NCBI GenBank assembly: GCA_947629925.1
Contig: CANRFO010000014.1
Coordinates: 1 to 61,425 of the forward strand
DNA from: an uncultured Ruminiclostridium sp.
GTDB taxonomy: Bacteria > Bacillota > Clostridia > Oscillospirales > Ruminococcaceae
Direction of reading: 5' to 3'
DNA length: 61,425 nt
Part shown: positions 17,609-26,398 of the stretch, one piece after another
Layout: every line of letters begins with the position of its first letter
Position numbering within the stretch: position 1 is the first letter of the stretch
Position numbers and translations under genes: made by a program
The notes under the pieces: generated by a model
Told to the model about the DNA's origin: nothing
Database searches by the model: none
Seen by the model: only the letters and a program-made list of their open reading frames with translations

Positions 17609-17644
17609 GAAAAAATATTGCCCGCTGAGGCTGCGGGCAATATT
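17609..17644 (-). terminator. Intrinsic terminator after the FtsX permease
   Basis: A 12-bp stem (17614-17625 with 17633-17644) is followed on the minus strand by a T-tract (17615-17609). It lies 37 bp after the permease stop. Between here and the cyclase promoter at 17530 nothing else is seen. Confidence 0.85.
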
Positions 17645-17680
17645 TCGTGTGCAAATTTTTATACATGCTGTCGTAATAAC

Positions 17681-20479
17681 TCAGATGTTTTCGTTTTTCA
17701 GCTCGTCTATCGGGTTTGCTTTCTTCACCTTGCTCATGGCGTAGAAAACGGTCAGGAGCATCAGTATGCACATAACTGCGACTGCCGCTGCTGCTGTTTC
17801 CCACGGGAAGGTGAAATCAAACTCGATTGTCTGATACATTATGAAATAAGTCACAAATGTGATAAGGAATGTGGGCGGGATACCGTAAAGTATCGACTTC
17901 AGCCAGTAAATAATGCACTCATATATCATCATGCGGTTAAATTCGCCGTTTGTCATTCCCACCGAGCGAAGCATCGCAAATTCCCTGCGGCGCAGATTTA
18001 TGTTGGTGGAAACGGTGTTGAATACGTTTGTCACGGCGATAACGGAAATTATCCCGACAAAAATTATCACAGCCGCTCTTACAGTATCTATTATGCCGAG
18101 ACCTGACTGCATCTCAGCGTGATAATCCTCTGTTCTCACATATATGTCGGTCCCCATGGTGTATTTGTTGTTTATGTTCTCTATCGCCCGACTGGTCGCT
18201 GCGTGATCGTCCGAGGTGATATAGCAGGTAGTAAAGCTTTTGTCGGACCATTTTTCACAGATATTGCCCATGACGCTTTTGGGATAAATAAGATTCAGCT
18301 TCGCGAAATTTACGGTAACATAAAACGGTGCGTCGTAAATCACCTTGCCGATATTCAGAGCTATCCTTTCGGCTTTTATTTCGTAAGCGTCCTCGGACTG
18401 CTTATGTTCGTCGAAATACAAATCATAGTCGGTAAAGGCAACATATTCGTCGCCGTTTTTGTCGTATTTGTCAGCTATGCTGTACATTCCCGAAGGGACT
18501 TCGTATCGGTAAATATAAAGCTGCGCCTTATCGCTGTTCAGAACATTCGTTTTGCGGTTTTTGCCCGAATGAATATCGTAGTGTCTCTTCCCGTCAACCG
18601 CCACGGCTAAGGGGTTTTTCGGGTCGGTATATTCCGCCTCGTTCAGGCCGTATTGCTTCAGAAGGCTCTTAAACGCCTCATCGTCTACAAACACTATGCA
18701 GGCATCTAAATACAGATAATCTGTTGAGTCGAAATCACTCGGGGATTCGCTGTAAATGGCGGAGGTTTCTGCATCGGAATACCGTGAAATATCCTCAGGA
18801 GCGTTTACAGAGCCCCGCTCTATCGCTTGAGACGTAACATAGCTCTTATTTATTCCCGCTATCACGGAAACGGAATATCCGCCCGGGTCGTCCTCGTAGG
18901 AAACAGGGTCGCCGTAAACTGTCATAGCGGCGTCGGTAACATGATCAGCGGCTTTGTATTCCTTCAAAAGTGCTTCAGCGGTAAGGTCTTCCCCTAAAAT
19001 CTGATCGATATAATCCGCCGACACATCATATTTGTATACGTCGGAGGTAGCTGATATCATGATGTTGAAATATTCCCCGAAAGCGTAAATGCTGATAAAG
19101 AGGAAAAGACTGAGGGACAAGCCGATGACTGACGATTTATAACGCTTTTTGCTGCGCTTATAATATTTTGCCGCTAAAACGCCCGATATTCCCAACAGCT
19201 TTTCGGTGAGCTTTGAAACCTTTACGGGCGTATTTTTTATGTCCTTTGTCTGTCTTATAGCTTCAATGGCGGTGATCCTTGAAGCGCGCTTTGCAGGTAT
19301 CCATGCAGATATAAGCACTGTAAGGAGCGAAACCGCTATGCCGATGAGCAGTGCGAAAATATTTACGCTAAGGGTAAGAGGGACCTTAAGACCTATGGCG
19401 GAAACTACGCTGTCCATAAATTGCAGGGAAACGGCGACGGCTCCTATTCCCAGAGCGGCGCCCACAGGTATCCCCGCTATGCTCACGACAAGGCACTCAA
19501 ACAGCACCGAGCGCCGTATCTGCTTTCCTGTTGCGCCTAAGGAAAATAACAGGCCGAACTGTTTCGTGCGTTCCGACACGGAAATTGAGAAGGAATTTCC
19601 TATAAGCAGAATGCAGGCGAACGCGATTATGCCCACAAGAAGCACCGCAACGCCCCAGATAGTAAGGTTCTGCACGGCAAAGGGGCTGAAGCCCATATAC
19701 GTTAAAAGCGTTTCATTCAGCGAGACAAAATCGGAATTGGCAAAAACACTGTTGGCGTCTGCGGGGTTTTTGAGCTTCACAAAAAAATCGTAGGCAAAGC
19801 TGTCGGACATTTCCCCGTCCGCAATAGTCACGGCGGGGTAGCCGAGTCCTACATGAGAACTCAAAGCCGCCGCGTCCAATACGGACATCGGATAGTAGAA
19901 CCCGACAACGGTATAGGTGCGCGTTTCTCTTATGCGAAGCTCCTCGCCTTTGGTAAAGGTACGGTACTCATTGTCCTCAAGCTCATCATAAAAATTAGGT
20001 ACAGGCTTTCCGTTATAATATCTGTCGCCTATCTCAAGTGTGATCTTATCGCCTATCGAATAGTTTTCATTCTCAAACAAAGAGAGCATTATCTCGTCGG
20101 AAGAGGCGGGGTATCTCCCCTCGTAGGGATGTATTGCAAGATTTTTTTCCTCGAAATTTCCGTTTGTTCCGATCACATAGTTGTAGGAATATTCGGTCTC
20201 TCCTTTTGCATAGCCCAGCTCCTGAACATACTCTATGCCTGCAATTTTATCGTTTGCGGCGAGCTGATCATAATCCGAAAGATGACGGTAGTAATAAGCA
20301 ATATGCCAGTCGCCGTTTTCATACTTCGCGTTTTCTGTAAGGGTGTTGTAAAATGACGAAATATAGGTAGTGACGGCGCAGATAAGCGCAGCGGAAAGAG
20401 CTATCCCTATAACGGTCACTAACGTGCGGGTGCGGTTTTTCAGCAGTGAGCGCATTGTCACCCTGTTCATTATGTTCAT
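17681..20479 (-). CDS. Large FtsX-type ABC permease
   Basis: The 932-residue permease has an N-terminal helix (about 14-36), a large external domain (about 40-265), three helices of a first FtsX domain (about 270-400, with VSERTKQFGLLFSLGATGKQI), then a second helix-external-domain-FtsX repeat (about 430-920, with NLRRREFAMLRSVGMTNGEF). Two FtsX units and external domains resemble MacB-like exporters of peptides, lipoproteins or antibiotics. It overlaps the ATPase stop by 4 nt and lies downstream of an OmpR/kinase pair that probably controls it. Confidence 0.9.
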   Translation of the reverse strand: MNIMNRVTMRSLLKNRTRTLVTVIGIALSAALICAVTTYISSFYNTLTENAKYENGDWHIAYYYRHLSDYDQLAANDKIAGIEYVQELGYAKGETEYSYNYVIGTNGNFEEKNLAIHPYEGRYPASSDEIMLSLFENENYSIGDKITLEIGDRYYNGKPVPNFYDELEDNEYRTFTKGEELRIRETRTYTVVGFYYPMSVLDAAALSSHVGLGYPAVTIADGEMSDSFAYDFFVKLKNPADANSVFANSDFVSLNETLLTYMGFSPFAVQNLTIWGVAVLLVGIIAFACILLIGNSFSISVSERTKQFGLLFSLGATGKQIRRSVLFECLVVSIAGIPVGAALGIGAVAVSLQFMDSVVSAIGLKVPLTLSVNIFALLIGIAVSLLTVLISAWIPAKRASRITAIEAIRQTKDIKNTPVKVSKLTEKLLGISGVLAAKYYKRSKKRYKSSVIGLSLSLFLFISIYAFGEYFNIMISATSDVYKYDVSADYIDQILGEDLTAEALLKEYKAADHVTDAAMTVYGDPVSYEDDPGGYSVSVIAGINKSYVTSQAIERGSVNAPEDISRYSDAETSAIYSESPSDFDSTDYLYLDACIVFVDDEAFKSLLKQYGLNEAEYTDPKNPLAVAVDGKRHYDIHSGKNRKTNVLNSDKAQLYIYRYEVPSGMYSIADKYDKNGDEYVAFTDYDLYFDEHKQSEDAYEIKAERIALNIGKVIYDAPFYVTVNFAKLNLIYPKSVMGNICEKWSDKSFTTCYITSDDHAATSRAIENINNKYTMGTDIYVRTEDYHAEMQSGLGIIDTVRAAVIIFVGIISVIAVTNVFNTVSTNINLRRREFAMLRSVGMTNGEFNRMMIYECIIYWLKSILYGIPPTFLITFVTYFIMYQTIEFDFTFPWETAAAAVAVMCILMLLTVFYAMSKVKKANPIDELKNENI

Positions 20480-21159
20480 CTGCCGTTCACCTCATCTCTC
20501 AGGATCCTGCCGTCCTCAATGGCTATCACTCTGTCCGCCTGAGAAGCGATGTTCTCGTCGTGAGTTATCATTATCAGCGTCTGCTTGTATTTACGGTTGG
20601 ACTGCTTCATAAGCTCCACTATCTCGTGGCTGTTTTTGCTGTCAAGGTTCCCCGTCGGCTCGTCCGCCAATACCACTGCGGGAGCGCTTATAAGCGCCCT
20701 GCCGATGGAAACTCTCTGCTGCTGTCCGCCTGAGAGCCGGTTCGGAAGGTGATTTTCACGGCCTTCAAGCTGTAAAGTAACGATAAGCTCTTTAAGATGC
20801 GCCTCGTTCACCTTCTGCCCGTCAAGGAGCAGCGGTAGCGTAATATTCTCCACTACGTTCAGCATGGGGATAAGGTTGTAAAACTGATAGATAAGTCCGA
20901 CCTGTCTGCGGCGAAATATGGCAAGCTGGTCGTCGTTCCTGTCAAAAACGTCGCTTCCGTCAAGGAATACCTTGCCCGCGTCAGGCTTGTCCACTCCGCC
21001 AAGAATGTGGAGCAGGGTGGACTTTCCTGAGCCTGAAGGTCCTATTATCGCAAGAAATTCTCCCTTTTCAACGGAAAAGGATACGTCCGACAGGGCAAGC
21101 ACCCTGTTCTCACCGTCTCCGTAAATTTTGCTGAGATGTTCAACTCTTAAAATTTCCAT
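20476..21159 (-). CDS. ABC transporter ATPase (MacB/LolD-like)
   Basis: The 227-residue ATPase starts MEILRVEHLSKIYGDG, with Walker A GPSGSGKST, Q-loop YQFYNLIP, signature LSGGQQQR and Walker B VVLADEPTGNLD. The start at 21159 is chosen because AAGGCGGG sits just ahead; a longer in-frame start at 21210 overlaps the promoter and has no ribosome site. It is the motor for the FtsX permease encoded by the overlapping next gene. Confidence 0.93.
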   Translation of the reverse strand: MEILRVEHLSKIYGDGENRVLALSDVSFSVEKGEFLAIIGPSGSGKSTLLHILGGVDKPDAGKVFLDGSDVFDRNDDQLAIFRRRQVGLIYQFYNLIPMLNVVENITLPLLLDGQKVNEAHLKELIVTLQLEGRENHLPNRLSGGQQQRVSIGRALISAPAVVLADEPTGNLDSKNSHEIVELMKQSNRKYKQTLIMITHDENIASQADRVIAIEDGRILRDEVNGR

Positions 21160-21201
21160 TTTATTCCCGCCTTTCGTATACGGTTTTGATTTTACGGTCT
21201 T

Positions 21202-21255
21202 ATTATACATCGTGAATATTACTTTACGGTGACTTTAATATTACAAAAATGTCAC
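21202..21255 (-). promoter_or_regulatory. Activator-type promoter of the ABC exporter
   Basis: A perfect -10 TATAAT (minus strand, 21207-21202) lacks a good -35. Three consecutive 11-bp units (21223-21233, 21234-21244, 21245-21255) end in GTGAC, ATTAC and GTCAC on the plus strand, giving helical-phase repeats over the -35 region. This suits binding by the OmpR-type regulator encoded upstream. Confidence 0.5.
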
Positions 21256-21263
21256 AATGCAAA

Positions 21264-21481
21264 AAAGCGCTGATATCAGCCGCACTGACATAGGAAAACA
21301 CAGGTTTTCGCAGAAAATCGCGAAGCGCCGCAGACTTGCGCAAAAGCGGCAGATACGAGGAAACGCTCCGCAGCAATCCTTGATGGATTGCAAGGAGCGT
21401 TGACGAAGCAGCTGTCGTTTTTGCGGTAAAGTCTGCGGCTGCGTTTTCTTATGTCAGGGCGGCTTTACTTCAGCGCCTTAT
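21264..21481. repeat. ~216-bp imperfect palindrome
   Basis: The whole gap between kinase and exporter folds into one long hairpin. Outer arms: AAGCGCTGA...CAGCCGCACTGACATA (from 21265) pairs with TATGTCAGGGCGGC...TCAGCGCCTT (to 21481). A middle arm CGCCGCAGACT.. pairs with ..AGTCTGCGGCTGCG, and an inner arm AACGCTCC..GCAATCC pairs with GGATTGC..GGAGCGTT. No ORF, T-tract or target duplication is clear. It may be a MITE- or REP-like element or an RNA structure between operon halves. Confidence 0.6.
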
Positions 21482-21492
21482 GCCGCATTATT

Positions 21493-22497
21493 TCATACCA
21501 CGCTTTTATAAAACCTGAGCGTAAACGCCGCTCCGCCTGAGGGAAGATTTTCCGCTTTTATCGTGCCGTTTTGTCCTGTCACTATCATTTTGGACAGGGC
21601 AAGACCTATGCCGAAGCTGTCCGTGCCCGAATTTTTTCCCTTATAAAAGCGCTTGAAAATGTTGGGGAGGTCTTCCTCGGAGATACCGCTTCCGTTGTCG
21701 GAAATGATTATTTCGCTGTAAATGGCGTTTTCTGAGGCGGATATACTTATCCTTCCGCCGTTTGGCGTATGCTCTGAGCAGTTCTTTACAATATTTCCCA
21801 AGGCTTCGGCTGTCCAGGAAATGTCGCCTGAAAAATCGCCCTCGGCGGTCATCTCAAGGCTCTGTCCTTTCAGCTCCATAGCGGCGGTTATCGGCTTCAC
21901 GGCGGCAGCCACAAGCTTTTCAAGACTTATCGTTTCGGTTTTTAGCTTTATCGCGCCCGCGTCAAATCCCGATATTTTCAGCAGGGTGTTCACAAGTCTG
22001 TCGATACCCGCCAGAAGCCGGTCAAGCTCACACAGAAGCTCAGCGCGCCGCTCCTCGGAAATATCCTCCTCCGCAAGAAGGGAAGTTATGATGTTTATGG
22101 AAGTGAGCGGCGTTCTCATTTGATGAGATATATCCGCTATCGAATCCGCAAGGAAAACCTTGTCCGCTTTCAGGCGCTGACTTTGCTCCCTCAGCGTCAC
22201 GGTCATTTTATATATCTCGCTTTGAAGAATGCCCAGCGCTCCTTCCGAATATCTGTCAAGCTCTATGCTATCATCGCCGTGAAGTATTGCGTTGAGCTGG
22301 TCGGAAAGGCGTGTTATCTCTTTATTCCGCTGATATGAATAAAACGCGAACAGCGCCGTCAGTCCGCCTAAAAGAAAAAATACCGCAAGTCCGCATACCA
22401 AGCCGAAAAATAAGAAGAAGATCAACGCCGCTGTCGCGGAGATAATGGCTGCCGTCAGGCAAAGAACAACGTCCCGTTTATCATTAAACATATTCAA
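21493..22497 (-). CDS. Sensor histidine kinase, short-loop type
   Basis: The 334-residue kinase has two adjacent transmembrane helices (about 9-32 and 34-55) and no sizeable external domain, a HAMP-like linker, phospho-histidine H125 in ADISHQMRTPLTSI, N box (IVKNCSEHTPNG), G1 (SDNGSGI) and G2 (FGIGLALSK). The missing sensor domain suggests it reads the membrane or the ABC exporter encoded downstream. ATGA overlap couples it to its regulator. Confidence 0.92.
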   Translation of the reverse strand: MNMFNDKRDVVLCLTAAIISATAALIFFLFFGLVCGLAVFFLLGGLTALFAFYSYQRNKEITRLSDQLNAILHGDDSIELDRYSEGALGILQSEIYKMTVTLREQSQRLKADKVFLADSIADISHQMRTPLTSINIITSLLAEEDISEERRAELLCELDRLLAGIDRLVNTLLKISGFDAGAIKLKTETISLEKLVAAAVKPITAAMELKGQSLEMTAEGDFSGDISWTAEALGNIVKNCSEHTPNGGRISISASENAIYSEIIISDNGSGISEEDLPNIFKRFYKGKNSGTDSFGIGLALSKMIVTGQNGTIKAENLPSGGAAFTLRFYKSVV

Positions 22498-23168
22498 AGC
22501 TCCATTTTATAGCCTAAACCGCGCACGGTCTTTATTATCTCAGGGTTCTGAGGGTCGTCCTCCAGCTTGTCGCGCAGCCTTTTGATGTAAACGGTGAGGG
22601 TGTTGTCGTTCACAAATTCTCCTGCCGCGTCCCAGATGGTTTTCAAAAGGCGCTCGCGGGTGAGAAGCTGACCGCTGTTGTTGACAAAGGCAAGCAGAAG
22701 TCTGTATTCCAGCGCAGACAGGAAAAGATCGGCGCCGTTCTTGTAAGCCGCGCCCTTTATCGTGTCAATGGTCACGTTTCCGACCTGAACCACTGCGCCG
22801 CCGTTCTTTCCCGTAAGACGAAGCACGTTTTTTATGCGGGAAACCAGCTCGCGGGGACGGAACGGCTTCGGCACATAATCGTCCGCTCCCAGATCAAAGC
22901 CTGTGACGGTGCTGTACTCGTCACCCGAAGCGGTAAGAAAGATCACGGGAAGCCCGTACTCGCTTTTCACCGCCGAGCATACCGAAAAGCCGTTGCCGTC
23001 CGCAAGCGATATATCAAGCAGGACAAGGTCAAAATCTTCCTCTTCAAGAAGCTTCAGCGCGTCCGTCTGTCCTGCGGCGCTTTTTACATCAAAGCCCTGA
23101 CCGTTAAGATATTCGGCGAGGTTTGAGACTATGCTCCTGTCGTCCTCTACCAGAAGAATTTTTGCCAT
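22494..23168 (-). CDS. OmpR-family response regulator
   Basis: The 224-residue regulator starts MAKILLVEDD (AAAGGAA ribosome site supports 23168; a longer in-frame start at 23222 lies over the promoter). Receiver domain with D9-D10, phospho-acceptor D52 and KPF; winged-helix domain ending in TVRGLGYKMEL. First gene of the kinase/exporter cluster and likely activator of the promoter at 21202-21255. Confidence 0.93.
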   Translation of the reverse strand: MAKILLVEDDRSIVSNLAEYLNGQGFDVKSAAGQTDALKLLEEEDFDLVLLDISLADGNGFSVCSAVKSEYGLPVIFLTASGDEYSTVTGFDLGADDYVPKPFRPRELVSRIKNVLRLTGKNGGAVVQVGNVTIDTIKGAAYKNGADLFLSALEYRLLLAFVNNSGQLLTRERLLKTIWDAAGEFVNDNTLTVYIKRLRDKLEDDPQNPEIIKTVRGLGYKMEL

Positions 23169-23212
23169 TTTATGTTCCTTTCGGGAAAAAGTTTGTTGTA
23201 ACATATAAACAT

Positions 23213-23242
23213 ATAATAGCACAAAAACGTTATGCCTGTCAA
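23213..23242 (-). promoter_or_regulatory. Sigma-A promoter of the regulator-kinase pair
   Basis: On the minus strand: TTGACA (23242-23237), 18 bp, TATTAT (23218-23213). Confidence 0.75.
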
Positions 23243-23312
23243 TGAAAAAATCTTCGGCGGACTGAAGATGGCAAAGACGCTGATAAAATCCCGCAAAGGC
23301 GGTTTCAGGCGC

Positions 23313-23346
23313 AAAAAAGCGTTCCCGTCTTTCGGGAACGCTTTTT
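23313..23346. terminator. Intrinsic terminator after second MATE gene
   Basis: A 14-bp stem AAAAAGCGTTCCCG (23314-23327) pairs with 23333-23346, flanked by A and T tracts. It sits just after the MATE stop. A weaker minus-strand hairpin with T6 follows near 23244-23265. Confidence 0.88.
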
Positions 23347-23357
23347 CTGCCGCTTTA

Positions 23358-24797
23358 TTATTTTTCGGGGCACAGATACGCTTCGTTTTGTCTGACGCTG
23401 TTTTTGGGGCGGGACAGCTGCTTGTACGTCGCCGCGATGATGCAGGCGGAAACAACTGCGGTAAGCAGGTCGGAGACAGGCATGGAGTAAAGCACGCCGT
23501 CAAGCCCGAAAAACAGCGGCAGGAGCAGTGCAAAGCCTACGCCGAAAACTATCTCCCTTATCATGGAAAGCGCGGTGGACGCCGCGGCTTTTCCCATCGC
23601 CTGAAGGAATATAAAGGCGGCTTTATTAAGGCAGGCGAATACTATCATGCAAAGATAGACGCGAAACGCCTTTACCGCAAATTCCGTGTAGTAAACGCTC
23701 TCATTGGCTGAGCCGAAAAGAACGATAAGCCGATGAGGAAGAAGTTCGACGATAAGCAAAGCGACGAATCCCACCGCCGCCTCACAGATAAGGAGAAGAG
23801 AAAACAGCTTCTTTACCCGCTCCCGCCTGTCTGCGCCCATATTGTAGCCGACAACGGGGATACAGCCCGCCGCCATACCGATGACCACGGATATTACTAT
23901 CTGGAAAAATTTCATCACTATGCCTACTACCGCCATGGGGATCTGCGCATACATTTCCTGTCCGAAAATCGGGTCGATAGCGCCGTATTTGCGTATCATA
24001 TTGTTGATGGCCGCCATCGCCGCCACAAGCGAGACCTGTGAAAGAAAGCTGCAAAGTCCCAGCGAAAGAGTGCTGAACGCCGTCTTGTGATTCAAGTGAA
24101 AATCCTTCGCGGACAGCTTCACCGTCTTTGTGTGGAGCAGATACCATACTGCAAGCACAGCGGTGGCTATCTGTCCGATAACTGTCGCTATCGCGGCGCC
24201 CTTCATTCCCCACTGAAAACAAAATATAAACAGCGGGTCGAGAACGATATTAAGAACCGCTCCGAGCAAGGTGGACGCCATGGCGAATTTAGGGCTTCCG
24301 TCTGCGCGGATAACGGGGTTCATCGCCTGACCGAACATATAAAACGGTATTCCGAGGGAAATGTAGAAGAAATATTCCTTTGACAATGCAAATGTTTCCT
24401 CATTGACCGTGCCGCCGAACATTGTGATTATCGGGTCGGCAAAAATAAGATAAACAGCGCACAGCACAATACTGCTCGCCACCGCCATGATAACGGAAAG
24501 ACCTATGCTGTTCCCCGCCTTGTCAGCTTCGCCCTTGCCGAGGCTGAGGCTTACAAAAGCACAGCAGCCGTCTCCTATCATCACGGCTATCGCAAGCGCT
24601 ATGACGGTAAGGGGAAATACCACCGTGTTTGCGGCGTTTCCGAAAGAGCCGAGATAGCTCGCGTTTGCTATGAATATCTGATCGACGATATTGTAAAGCG
24701 CTCCCACAAGAAGCGAGATAATGCACGGCAGCGAATATCTGCGCATAAGTCTGCCGATCTTCTCCGTTACTAAAAATGACTGATCAAGTTGTTCCAT
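23358..24797 (-). CDS. MATE-family efflux transporter
   Basis: The 479-residue exporter has twelve hydrophobic helices in two halves (RRYSLPCIISLLVGALYNIVDQ opening the first). It is only distantly similar to the first MATE protein at 5.6-7.1 kb. GGAGG directly before ATG 24797 sets the start; an in-frame ATG at 24854 lies inside the leader hairpin and lacks a ribosome site. The leader carries an attenuator-like hairpin, so expression may be controlled by transcription termination. Confidence 0.9.
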   Translation of the reverse strand: MEQLDQSFLVTEKIGRLMRRYSLPCIISLLVGALYNIVDQIFIANASYLGSFGNAANTVVFPLTVIALAIAVMIGDGCCAFVSLSLGKGEADKAGNSIGLSVIMAVASSIVLCAVYLIFADPIITMFGGTVNEETFALSKEYFFYISLGIPFYMFGQAMNPVIRADGSPKFAMASTLLGAVLNIVLDPLFIFCFQWGMKGAAIATVIGQIATAVLAVWYLLHTKTVKLSAKDFHLNHKTAFSTLSLGLCSFLSQVSLVAAMAAINNMIRKYGAIDPIFGQEMYAQIPMAVVGIVMKFFQIVISVVIGMAAGCIPVVGYNMGADRRERVKKLFSLLLICEAAVGFVALLIVELLPHRLIVLFGSANESVYYTEFAVKAFRVYLCMIVFACLNKAAFIFLQAMGKAAASTALSMIREIVFGVGFALLLPLFFGLDGVLYSMPVSDLLTAVVSACIIAATYKQLSRPKNSVRQNEAYLCPEK

Positions 24798-24815
24798 TTT
24801 TTCCTCCGTTTCAAC

Positions 24816-24857
24816 AAAAAAACAATGCGTAAGTCCATAACCGGACTTACGCATTGT
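24816..24857 (-). promoter_or_regulatory. Terminator/attenuator hairpin in MATE leader
   Basis: A perfect 15-bp stem ACAATGCGTAAGTCC (24822-24836) with 24843-24857 and a 6-nt loop is followed on the minus strand by seven T. It lies between the promoter at 24884-24912 and the ribosome site at 24803-24807, so transcripts must pass it to express the exporter. It may also end transcripts of the upstream REC-GGDEF gene. Confidence 0.65.
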
Positions 24858-24883
24858 GCTGCTCGTTAAGTTTACTGATTTGT

Positions 24884-24912
24884 ATTATAACAGATTTTTT
24901 TCAAAAAATCAA
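24884..24912 (-). promoter_or_regulatory. Sigma-A promoter of the second MATE gene
   Basis: On the minus strand: TTGATT (24912-24907), 17 bp, TATAAT (24889-24884). Confidence 0.75.
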
Positions 24913-24978
24913 GAGAATGTATCAGAAAAATTTTTCAGAAATTTTCACGTTTTATGTAGAAATATGTCGATGGCAAAA

Positions 24979-26361
24979 TCATGTGGGAATATTGTTCGTT
25001 CTGCTGTCAAGGCGGGCTATACCGTAATCTATGCATATATTGTCGCCAAGATACAGCTTGCGGAAATTGCTGATTATGCGCTCGGCGACCATATCGCCGT
25101 TTATGCTGTTGGCGTCCATAAGAATGACTATCATCTGCCTGCTGGAATATCTGGTGGAGATGTCGGAGCGGCGCAGCGAGGTGTATATGGAGCTTTCCAG
25201 CATTTCCATTGCCGCTTCGGTCTCGGTGGAATCGGGGCTTGAGTTCCCGTTTTCACTGATAGTGAAAAGCAGGGTCTGCACATCTCTGTTGCTGCGCTCA
25301 ACGAAGCGGCGGATAAAGTTATAAACATGATGGAAGCTCTCAAAATCAAGAAGATAAGCGCCTTTGCCGCTGTCGGCACGGTTCATCAGGTCTTTAAGGT
25401 ATTTCAGATCCACGGTCTTTTCGCCGCGGTCGTGTTCCGCCGCAAGCTTGTCGCTGAAAAAGTGGTAGGAGTTTTTTCCGTTTTGTTTAACGTAATACAA
25501 AGCCTTGTCCGCAGCGTTGTACAATTTTGCAAATTCCGTTCCGTCCTCGGGAGCTTTCGCTATTCCTATGGAAACTGAGGTGTCGGTCTCGTAACCGCAG
25601 TCCTTTATCTTTGCGCATATGTCGCGGATAATATCACCCGCGCGGTTGCTGAGCTCCGCTTTTGAAGTAACGCCTTTAACAAATACAACAAATTCGTCGC
25701 CGCCGATACGGCAGAGAACGTCCCCTTCGGAGGCGTATGTCCTCATGGTGTCGGCAAACATTTTCAGCGTTTTGTCACCCGCTATGTGACCGTAGTTGTC
25801 GTTTATCAGCTTGAAGTTGTCCATATCTATCATCATGACAGAACCGTTTATTCCGCCCTGAAGCATGGTGTTGACCGCTTCCTCGGTGTATTCCCTGTTC
25901 CAGAGCCCTGTAAGGACGTCCCGATTGGTCTTGCTCTTGATGTCGGAAACTTCCTTTATCTTCTGCTCCAGTCTGTCGGCAAGGTTTCGGCGAAGCTCTT
26001 CAAGCTCAAGTATCCTGCCTATTCTTGAAAGCATTACGGCAGGTACAAAGGGCTTTGCTATATAATCTATGGCTCCCGCCTTGAAGCAGCGGGATTCGGT
26101 CTCTGCGTCATTGTCCCCTGTGAGGAAAATAACGGGAGTGTCAACGTGCCTTTCCATGGCGCGTATCTTCTCCATTACCTCAAAGCCGTCCATTTCGGGC
26201 ATATTTATATCCAGCAGGATAATGTCGCAGTCGCCGTTTTCAAGGTATGACAGCGCCTGCTGACCCTTTTTCACCAAAACGACCTTGTAGCTGTCACTGA
26301 GTACCTCTCTTGTAGTGGCGAGATTCATATTGTCGTCGTCTACAACAAGTATAGTTTTCAT
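24979..26361 (-). CDS. Response regulator diguanylate cyclase with second degenerate GGDEF
   Basis: The 460-residue protein is receiver (1-120; D8-D10, phospho-acceptor D51, K103), coiled linker (120-145), active GGDEF domain (146-305, RIGGDEF with GGDEF 220-224), and a C-terminal domain (about 330-455). That domain keeps the overall GGDEF strand pattern (AYLLDFESFHHV, SDISTRYSSRQMIVILM, CIDYGIARL) but has RYSSRQ (404-409) where a GGDEF motif would stand. Phosphorylation by one of the operon kinases should switch cyclic-di-GMP synthesis; the degenerate domain could be a nucleotide sensor or dimer partner. Last gene of the operon; AAGGAGCGG precedes the start. Confidence 0.9.
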   Translation of the reverse strand: MKTILVVDDDNMNLATTREVLSDSYKVVLVKKGQQALSYLENGDCDIILLDINMPEMDGFEVMEKIRAMERHVDTPVIFLTGDNDAETESRCFKAGAIDYIAKPFVPAVMLSRIGRILELEELRRNLADRLEQKIKEVSDIKSKTNRDVLTGLWNREYTEEAVNTMLQGGINGSVMMIDMDNFKLINDNYGHIAGDKTLKMFADTMRTYASEGDVLCRIGGDEFVVFVKGVTSKAELSNRAGDIIRDICAKIKDCGYETDTSVSIGIAKAPEDGTEFAKLYNAADKALYYVKQNGKNSYHFFSDKLAAEHDRGEKTVDLKYLKDLMNRADSGKGAYLLDFESFHHVYNFIRRFVERSNRDVQTLLFTISENGNSSPDSTETEAAMEMLESSIYTSLRRSDISTRYSSRQMIVILMDANSINGDMVAERIISNFRKLYLGDNICIDYGIARLDSRTNNIPT

Positions 26362-26398
26362 AATGAAAGCCGCTCCTTAAATTTTTTACAGACGCTTT

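Noticed and set aside
19206-19793. 195-residue plus-strand ORF inside the FtsX permease
   Set aside because: Antisense shadow; permease frame is clearly coding.
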